NCBI GenBank assembly: GCA_035771175.1
Contig: CM069593.1
Span: 21,379,956 to 21,443,955, forward strand
Reading direction: 5' to 3'
Length of the DNA: 64,000 bases
DNA from: Paratinospora sagittata
Taxonomy: Eukaryota; Streptophyta; Magnoliopsida; Ranunculales; Menispermaceae
The position numbers and the translations under genes are program-made. Each line of letters begins with the position of its first letter. Position 1 is the stretch's first letter. Shown one piece after another: positions 35,051 through 45,732 of this stretch. Below the pieces are notes generated by a model. That model saw only the letters and a program-made list of their open reading frames with translations. It was not told where the DNA came from and did not search any database.

Positions 35051-37599
35051 ATGAATGTCAGCCATCCTTCGGTGCACCCTGTAGAAGCTCCTCCGATTAC
35101 TGATGGCGCGCATAACCCACCGAGAGTGAGGATGAAGGACATCCAAGGCATGCCTGGCACTCTTGGAGGTCTTGCCTTACGCTTTTTCCAGTTTGTGTTT
35201 GCTGCTGCAGCGCTCTGTATAATGGCTTCTACCAGCGATTTCAAATCTGTTACTGCTTTCTGGTAATATACTTTCTGTTTCTTCTGTCACTTGTTTATTG
35301 TTTGGGCCAGTATTTTATCCGTAACACCTTCTTTGCTACTGAGCTAAGCATGATCTTTGGTTTGGTTGAATTGGCCATTGTTGAAATTTTGCTCCCTTAA
35401 AGAGATATTGTAATTTAACTAAAAGGATTTTTTTTATAATTTGGCTGATTAAGCTTTTAATTATTGAGTTAAATGAAGTGGGTTTTGTTGTTTGCTACAT
35501 GTAAACAGATGTTTGATGGTCCTTTATAAAGGAGTGCTTCAAACAAATAAAAAAGAGCAATTGTTAATCAAAATATTTCTTAATTTAAAAAGTGTCATTG
35601 TCAAATTCACAAATATAAGAGGTTAATATATCTTTGATTGCCAAGTAATCTACAATATTGTGATCATATATACCAATGCTGATTCATTGTATCACTTGCA
35701 TTATGCTAGAATGTCATATTGTGTGACAAAATAAGATCTGGGCCTTTGATGAACATATGAATGATTGGGATTTTAACGGGGCTGCCGCTTTGCTATGAGG
35801 ATTAATAATGACACATATACTCACTTGGAAGGAGATAGAAAAGTGTGGACAAATAATTGAAGAATTTATCTTATCTTCCTATCTTAATGCTCACCATTCT
35901 TGTTCAGTGAAGATTTTTTCTTTTTTAAATTAATTTTAATAACAAGTTTTGAATTTGTTGGCTTCTCCCTAGATCTATCCATGAGCTTTTAAGTGTTGGT
36001 AATCCAGTGGCCTCTTTTTTCAAGGGTGTTCACAATGGTGATTGTGGCTGTTTGCCACCAAGTAGGCATCTGGTAAGCAAGAATTAAGTTAATTTTTGAA
36101 GGCAACTCTGAAACTCTGACTTCGGATTATTAATGTTGAGGCTGCAATTGATATATCTTTTTTTTTTTTACATTCTTATTCTTATTCATTATTTTTAGAA
36201 TGGATATACATTTTGTTTGGTTGCAAATACAAATATGGTTCATCAAAGGTTTCAGTTTCAGTAATCCACTAGGGAACATTTAGAGAACTGTTGATATTTC
36301 TATATTGAGTATGGATTGTTAACTAAGCTTATAAGCAAAAGTTTTGAAGTAAAACCAGAGAGCTTCAAAAAGCTCTTTAATGGAGAATGTTAGAGAACAA
36401 GTTTTCTCATTGATTAAATCTGAAAAATGGTTACAGGAGTTATCTGTACAATCCTAAAATCAACTTATAACAGCCTACACGTGGCTAATTCTTATTGGTC
36501 TAATTTTCAACTACCTAGCAAACTTAACAGATGTGTTAAGGTGGCATAATTGCCTAACTGATTGCACACCATTTCTGTTGGTACTCATCAGTAGCAAGCT
36601 GCTGTAGACCAGAGAGTTAACTCCCAAGAGTATCATTAGCGAGCTACAATACCAAAACTAGTGGGCTGCTATAGACCTGAGAGTTGACACCCTAGAGTAT
36701 CATTAGCGAGCTTCAATGCCAAAACTAGTAGGCTGCTATAGACCAGAGAGTTGACACCCAAGAAGTGAGTTGCAACTGCAAGCCAGCGAGCTACGCATTG
36801 GAGTTGTACATCTCTCTCATGGAATAATCTAATTCAAAATCTCTACTTTGCTAAAATAGTGAAATAACTTAATTAGCTATGTATTAATGGTTCTAAAAAT
36901 AATAACTTTTCTAAATCTCCTAAAATCTTCATTGTAAGGTAAATTTACTCATTGACTCTCTCTTAAATAAGAATATCATTGAAAAGATTACTACCTAGAG
37001 TGTAGTCAGTGTACTCTTGTCAATGCAGGGCCCTAAGAATGTCTAGATTGATTATGGTTCTAAACTTTGAGAATTTGAATAAAAGTGGCTTTCCCCGATG
37101 CAACCCATGTCCCATGCGTGGTTACTTGAATCTTTTAATAGTGGATCATAACAATAATACCATAACAAATGCAAGACCCAAAAACACCCTAATAGGGTCT
37201 CAAAGAATTTTTTTTTTCCTATAAAGGGCATTCTCGATGCATTAAACTTCTGACATCGAGAGAACAAGCCGAAATGGATAATCTTAGTAATGCTCTCGTG
37301 AACCTTAGATTTTTCTCAAGCCCAGACAAGTACATTTGGTCATTAGCTCCATTTGGTATATTTTCTTGTAAATCCTATTTGAGACTCTTACGAATGACCC
37401 TACCCAACCTCCTCTCCCATTGTTGTCATTTATATGGAATGTACAAATTCCTTCCAAAGTAAAGGTCTTCGGGTGGCTACTTGGTCACAGGAAGGTCAAG
37501 TTGACCTTTGATATGCTACAAAAACGTTTTCCTAAGATGTCTTTTTCCCCACATTGTTGTTTGTTGTTTGTTGTGTAAACAGGAGGGGGGATTATCGGA

Positions 37600-37657
<58 letters not shown>

Positions 37658-39433
37658 TTATTTATTTACAAGGAAAATATGGGACAAATGGTTTTGGTTT
37701 TCAGGTGATCGATTTCGGGCTCCACAGAATTTGGAAGAGGCTTTATCCTTATCTTATCTACCGTCTCTTTCCAAATTCGAAAAGGAAGCGGGTTTGATCG
37801 CTCTATTTGCCACTCTATGGTTATTGTGGCTTGAGCGCAACAATAGAGTGTTTGAAGATGTATCTAAAGGGCATCTCAAGGTTTGGGAAGATGTCAAGTT
37901 TGCAGCTAGTTCTTGGGTCCATGCGCTGTTTAATCAGGTGGGGCTCTCCATGTCGGATTGGGTGTTGAGTTGGAGTAAATGCTTGTATAGGGTCCGGTGA
38001 TACATGCTTGATCTGTGTGTGTAGGGAATTGTAGGTGGGACATGAGTTAGGGGTTTGAGTCATTTTTGGCGATAGTGGTGTTTGTAGAGGTTTTTATGGA
38101 GGGATTTTAAAGCACTCCTGGTGCTCCCAATAGTGTAATACTTATTGAAATAAAATACTTGTTTCTGATCACACACACAAAAAAAAAAAAAAAAAAGGAC
38201 TCCTACCATTGTAGGGTCTAGGGAAGTGAAGTCTTGCCTCCACGTTGGAAAGGTTGTTGTTTATAGTTTCAAACCTATGGGCTCTGGGTCACAATGGAAC
38301 AACATTAATTATTGCACCAAAGTCTACCTTGAAAAAAAAAATTATATATGATTTTTATATTGATTTAGTTTTCACTTCTGACCACTAATAATGTATGGTT
38401 GAATGAATTTTGACCACAAAATGACCACTAGATTTGGACTTGCGGCTCATTACTCAAAATCACAACTTTGGCTCCTTGGACCTTAGTTTAATATGATATA
38501 ACATGGCTGCTAATTCTTAGGTGTGAGGCATGATATTTTCTTTTGCCAAAATCCATTATACGTGAAAATTCAATGGAGGATATAATCGTTTGCGCTTATT
38601 ATTCCTTTGCTCACCAAGTGATCTGTTTTCCCATTTTTGTGCTATGTTACCCGACTCTTTACTTTATCTCAACGTACCCATGTCCAACCCTTCATGACAC
38701 GACATGGGTATGGGACATGTGTCCGACACTTTAGATTTTAAAATACTACTATGTAGATTCTCCAATGAAAAGAAGAGAAAGCATGAAAGAAGATAATGAC
38801 TAATAGGTGAAATTCACTTAAGTGAGAGAACAAAACGGACAATAAATGAGTGAAAAAAAGAAAAAAAAAAAAAGAAACATATAGTATAGCAGAGTCTCTG
38901 TATCCCAGAATTTGAAAATGAACAAGTCAGACCTCTAGATATGTACTCGTATCTGACATCCATACCCGAGTCCAGGTAACATAGTTCTTGTGTGCCATGG
39001 GTGTGTCCCAAATTCTTTGTAGTGTGTTTCAGAGTGGGAAGTTCCAAATCCTCTCTTCAATAAGGAAACAAATGTAAAAATATACGTCGCCAATTGTTGA
39101 ACTCTTTAAAAGGGAAATAAATATTGAAGTCTTTGAAAGCAAGAGTGAGAAGTTACATGGATAATATTGGAGAGCAAGCTTTGATCTACTTGGGTCCTAA
39201 TTGTTCAAAGGATAGAAAGCATGTTGTTTGAAAGGTGGAGATGATGCATTTGTAATGTTGGGGGATTATACTTATGAATATATATCAATAGTTCTTTTTT
39301 TGGAGAGAAACAAAAAAAAATTATTGAGGAACAAAAAAACAAAACAACATAGAGACTGCACTACAGAACAAGAAGGAAGTTCACTAGAAGCAAGAACCAC
39401 AAAGAGCATAAAATACCACCCCCCCGCCTCCTC

Positions 39434-39483
<50 letters not shown>

Positions 39484-42400
39484 AATCAATCAATCAATAA
39501 AGATCACAAATTCAATTTCATTGTAGACTTTAATCACGTGAAAATCAAAATTAATTTGGAGAAGTTTAATTCGACGTATGTCTAAACTAGAGAAAATTCA
39601 AATAATCTTTGTATAGAGCTAAAGTAAAGGGTAGTCCATCCCGCCAATGTGGGGTCTTGGGGAAACGTTAGACCACATTGGGTCTATTATATGCAATGTT
39701 ACGTTGCATAAGAGACTATTTCCAAGACTTTGACCTGTCACCACCTGGTCACACAACAACAACTCTTACGTTACGCCAAGGCTCACCTTCTGTATAGATG
39801 CTAAAGTTTCTTGTATATTGTAATATATGCTAAAAACTAATATAAATTGACAATTTTAATCTTATTCAAATATCCATGAATGACCTTGTAAAATTAGGTA
39901 GCATTTGGTAACTCTAATTCCAACTTCTGATTTTTCTAAATTCTAATTGAAATAGAGGTTGGACAAAAGTAGAGCATTTGGTAATAATTTGTCAACCTCT
40001 AAAATAAAATAAAGGTTGACAAATAGTAGATGTTAAACCTCTAAAATAAAAAGCAAAAAAAGTTTGCTTTTTCTTGTAGAGGTTTATCCTCTACTTGTAG
40101 TAGAGGATGATCCAACTATAATAGGAATAATTTGTAACATACCAAATTTGCATTAATCACTATATAGAATAATTTGTCACTACTCAAATTTAGTAAGTAA
40201 TAATTAATACAAAATAATTTTTAATTTAACAAAATATAGCATATGATTACAATATAACAATTAATTTCTATTTTTAGTTTTTTTTAAAATAAGAGATTGG
40301 AGTATTTTTGTTACCAAACACTAATTTTAAAATAAGCCCTTATAAAAGTAGAGCTAAAAAACGTAGAGGTAATTTTTTTAGATCTAAAAGTTATGGAGCT
40401 AAAAAAAGTAGAGTTACAAAACACTACCTTAATTTTGTTAAGTGAGTTAATGAAACTTGAAATGATGGCTTCTAGTCTTGGTCTCTTCAATGTTTTGATT
40501 TTCAATTTTATAGTGACTTGCTTCCATGCTATATATTTTACTAATTTGATGTTCTACGTAGTTTATTTATTTCTTTTTGTTAAATCAGATTTAAAATTAA
40601 AGAGATGATTTTAGGAGCTTTTTCAATGTATTTTTAAGTTTTTGTCTCATTTTAACATTCTTTCTTTCTTGACTCTTTTTTTAGAAGATACAATGTTAGT
40701 AGTTAGTTGTATAACTAGCTCCATCATCAGACCGTACTTTCGGGAGGTATCAAACCCGTTCCTGACCCATTAATCCCCGTCACCCCTAGGGTGAGGCAGT
40801 GGCAAGAGTGTAACCTAGAACCTTTGGGTTCAAAAGCCACCTCTTTACCAACTGCACCAACTCCATGTTGGCATTCTTTCTTTACTTTTGTTTTTCTTGC
40901 TTACTTTTTTTCTTTTCTTTTTTTATAAGGCATATCACATAAAATTCCATAATTTGTTAGATTGTTAGATATATATGTTGTTGTAGTGGTTGATTAAGTT
41001 AAAAACCATGTATGACTTTTGCTTATCCTTTTGGTTTTTGTTGATGAATAAAATATGTTTACTCTGTTAAATATTATTGAATTTCGTCAAATTTTTGTCA
41101 ATATTTTTGTGTTTTTAATTGAAAAATCAAACTTTTATCGAAGTTTATCGAATTTTGCATTTTTTATATTACCTTTCTTTAATTTGACAAGTTTGACATC
41201 AGAGAAATTTGCCAAAAAATTGGTGAATTTTTTCGATTTTTCATACATTGTCAACCAATCATTGAAGCTAAATCTTTAGACAACTTATTGGCTTTAACCC
41301 AAGAAGATGCCGGGGAAGAAGAGGTCTCCCACACTTCACAATCCTCCCTAAATTTTTCCTTGAAGATTCTATTGTTCCTTTCAGTCCACAGACTCCACAC
41401 TACTGCAAAGATAGCTATCCTCCGATAATTTTTCAACTTGGGAGGCGTGCAAAGATAGCTATTGTTAAGATACTCATGGTTAACCCCCCCTTTCTTTCCT
41501 CCCACTTCCCACCCCCACTCCGACACAGAAGAAGAAGAAGAAAAGCCCTTATTAACAATGATCAGCATTGAATTCTAATGATTAATGTGGGTTTACTTCT
41601 GTTTTTTGTTTGAAGTGACTTGAATTGAAGAAGAAAAGCCCTGAGTAACAATGATCAGCATTGTATTCTAGTGATTAATGAGGATTTAGTTGTGATTTTT
41701 GTTTGAAGATACTTGAAATGAAGTTCCAATATTTGGATCTTTCTTAAATGGTGAATACTAAAGCTGTAAGAGTCGATGTTAGTTATCTTTTTGTTTTAGT
41801 AAGGGACTAGTTGGGGGCACTTGTGTCACATTTGTCTTTTTTTTTTTTTGAGAGGAAACAAAGTAAATCGTATTCGTATTAATTTAGTGTAAGTAATTAC
41901 AAAGTGAAGATGGAGTACTAGGTGTACCCCGACTATAGAAAATAAATTCAAATCTCCCTGTATCACTCTAACACCAAAATATCACCAAAATACACCGAAA
42001 TACAACCCCAAAATGCAACAGCACAGTTTACATGCAAGATGCCCAATCCCTCCACCAATGAGAAATGGAATACCCATTTGCATTTGGGGAAGCTGCAACC
42101 CAAGTGCATGCCAACAATCTAATCTCTTCCCAAAGGTTCGAATCTTCTTTGGAAGTGCCATGAAATATTCTGCTATTATGTTCGAGCGTAGGATGCAATC
42201 AAACTCACGTCCCTTTCTATCCTTGTCAATGGAGTTTGATGAGAGAATGTCAAGCCTTCTACACAACTACTAGCAATATGAATCCTTCCTTTGGAAAAAT
42301 TGGACCAATTTATCCACAGCCAACTTGCTACCAGACACAAAAACAGTAAATGCTCTGTTGACTCCCCATCCTGTAAACACATAAAGCAACAATGTGGAGA

Positions 42401-42674
42401 CAGGTAACGAAGAGGGGAAACACCTCTGCAACATGTCACCTGTATTGGGCTAGTAATCAAGCGAATGCCTTTACCTTGGAAGGAATGTGCACATTCCAAA
42501 TGTGAATTATAGTAGGTATGATAGGTAGAGAAGGATCGTCAATGAGGTGGTCAAGGTAGGATTTGCACGTGAACTTGCTTGATGAATCAAGAGACCACTT
42601 ATAATGATCTTGATTCAATGAGAGGGATATGGGTTCTAAGCTTTCTAGGATTTGGTTAAGGTCGGTTTGAACTC

Positions 42675-42742
<68 letters not shown>

Positions 42743-45671
42743 GTTGTTGTTGGTCTACACAAATGTAGGTTCCATCAGTTAGGTGGGGGAGCATTTGGGT
42801 TGAAAAACGATGCGATGGGATGGTTGTGTAGAGTGGATAGGTGAAATAAGCGTGGAAATGAGGTCGAGAGACTACTTACCTCCTAACCATATGTGGAGCC
42901 AAAGACAAAATGAACTTCCAAGGGGTGCGGGCTGTAGATCTGTTGTTACTGTTTGACTGATTCCCGACATCGACTACTTGATGTCTACTAATGAACTTGT
43001 GTCACATTTGTTGGAAGTTAGAAATGTGTGTTATGGCTTTTTAGAGTGCTTTGGTATTTTTACTTGAATTAATAATTGTTAAATTTTAAGAGTAGAAATG
43101 TGTCTTGTGGTTTTTTGAGTACTTTAATATTTTCACTTTGTATAAGAAGATTGGTGGAGGTTTTTCTAATTAAAAAGTACAAATTTTTACATAGAATAAA
43201 GGTTCAGCCCCTTTGTGACAAAAAAATGTTGCAAGAGCAAGCCACTTAAACCTTAGGTCAGTTTTTTATCTTCTCACCTTGAGGCATGCCTGTTTCACAC
43301 AAACCTGCAAGTGTACTGTGTCAAGTTATAATATAGTCCGATAAGATATCAGGTATCGTCCTCAGGGATTATTACTACACAAGCTATCACGTTTTAACCC
43401 TAATTTTATTTGAAAAACCAAATTTGAATGATTGAGTGATTAAAAGCAAAAACTAAAACAACTACGTATTAAATTAATCAATGCAATAAAAATCAAATAG
43501 GAAAATCAATGGTAGAACGATCTAGAGGTTCGATGTCACCTCACTATCAACTATGCCTTTATATCTATTTTTATCATTAAATCAGTTCTTCGTTTATAAG
43601 TCGGAAATCCTAACGTTTCTAATTCCCTCTTTTGAAGCAACAACTAGACCATATTATTGTCGCCTTGGCTTTACTCTTTCGACTTCAAAGGTTCTCGATT
43701 TCCTTGTGAGTCTCACGATTGCCTAGGTTATATTTCCCAAATTCCAACCCAAGGTATCCTCTTGTGAAGCATCTACCTCAAGTCTATGATCATCTAATCC
43801 ATGATCAATGAATCAAAAGCATTACACCTTGAGAATATAAATAAACTATAGAAACTTTATTAACAATAATTATACCATAAAACTAAACATAGTATCAAGC
43901 TTGGATCAATCTACACCTCTAGAAAGAGGCTTTAGTTCATGACTAAAGACATAAAAACATGAAATATAAGTTTGAACATGAATAAGAACCAAGGAAAGCA
44001 AACTAGAATGTGTAGAGATTGTGAATAGTCTTCAATGTAGATCTTCCTCTCCACTTCGCTCCAGTCGTAATCCTCTTCTTCTCCACTCTCTAATGATTTA
44101 GAAACCCTAAAGAATGGTCTATGCAGAGCCACAAGTCCATTGGAAGTCGTCCAAGAGAAGTCCAAGTCGAATTAGGAAAGTTTGCAACAAAATTAGAAAG
44201 TTTCTATTTTGAATCGCAGATCCACTTTCTTCCTCGCCGTTTTTCTCCTTATTTCCCACTCCAAATCAACCTCAAAACCCTTCCATCTTGTAGTATTTCA
44301 AGTAAGGAATCCATATAAACAAACCACGTCCAATTTGGAGTTAAATTGAGAAAGTTATGGCCAAAACAAAAAGTCGAACAAAATAGCAACTTTCTATTCG
44401 CGCGAGCGCTACTGTTGGGCGCTGCAGCGCCCAGAGAGCTATTTTTTGCGTTTCTTTACTGAGGTGTGGTGCTGCAGCGCCCAGAGTGTTGCTTTTGCAC
44501 GTTTTCTTCCGTTTTTGCCTATCTTTTGCACCTTTTCACTCATGTATCTTCATTCCAACTTCTTGTGTCTTGTTCCCATCATCCAAATCCATGTTCAACA
44601 CATCTAAACACCTACAAAACAATGCAAAACAAGTAACACACTCAAAACATAAATTGATCCAACATATAAACATTAACAAACCGAAATAATGCATAAAAAC
44701 CAATTTATTCCTAAACTAACAAATGCGTCAAAACTAACATAAACACACTAAACTAATGCATAAATCATCCTCAAACACACCTAAAACATTATCTAAAACC
44801 TATCTAAATATGCAACTATCAATGCCCTAGACCCAGATTTCTAAAGTCATGGTTAAGATCCCTGAATTCCCAGTTTAGCAGTTTAGTGAAGTGTCAAATA
44901 ATTTGCAGTGGCTACGAATGTTTTTTTTTGTATCATTATCTTTCCTCCAGCTTCTCTCCCTATTTCTCCACTAGTAAAGTGTTGAATGATAGCTGATGGG
45001 CACCGAGGATTTATTTGAATTAACTTTTAGGGAGTTGGTTCTTCAATCTGATTTTAGAAGATCGCAAGCTTATACTATTTGTGCAATGTTTATCTCATCT
45101 AAGATTTTTTAGCTTCTTTTTCTTTCTTTTTTCAAATCTAGCATTTTTTTTATTGTTGCCATTTTGTGATGCTAAAGATATTCCTGTATATGGTCTTTCA
45201 GCTATCTTGTTGCTGCTGTTGGTTTGCAAAGTTTGTGGAGCTTGATGCTGGCAATTGTTGATGTATATTCCCTTCTGGTACAGCGCTGCTTGCGGAATTC
45301 TCGAATTGTCAGTTTGTTCACCATTGGCGATGGGGTAAGGAAAACTATGATTTAAATTGCTTCTAAAATGATGGTGCTATTCTGATTTACTGGTCATAAG
45401 GCTTGAAAGATATGATAACCAATAGTGACAAATGGTGCGCTTTTTTGTTTATTGACTTTGAGTCCACTATAGTGGCTCTCCACCCACCACAAACCAGTTG
45501 GTTGATGACTTCTACATTTTTTATTTTAGCTATTCTCATCATGATGGCTAGAGATCGTCAAATGACACAAACAATGCCTTGGCAATTTACCATGCCTGAG
45601 CAGTGTAGCGCCTTCACAATGTGTAGGAGATGAGAAAAACATTTATTTATAGTTCCTGAATAATTGTTCAA

Positions 45672-45732
<61 letters not shown>

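Noticed and set aside
36388..36940. Copia-type solo LTR
   Set aside because: The end tgttagagaac looks right, but neither a second border nor a target duplication could be fixed; mentioned only with the 67-bp repeat.
37508..38000. Protein with a long Tyr-Ile repeat
   Set aside because: The repeat is a (TA)n microsatellite inside a LINE fragment.
42457..42762. Protein with a long Ser-Leu repeat
   Set aside because: It is a (GA)n microsatellite read on the minus strand within LINE C.
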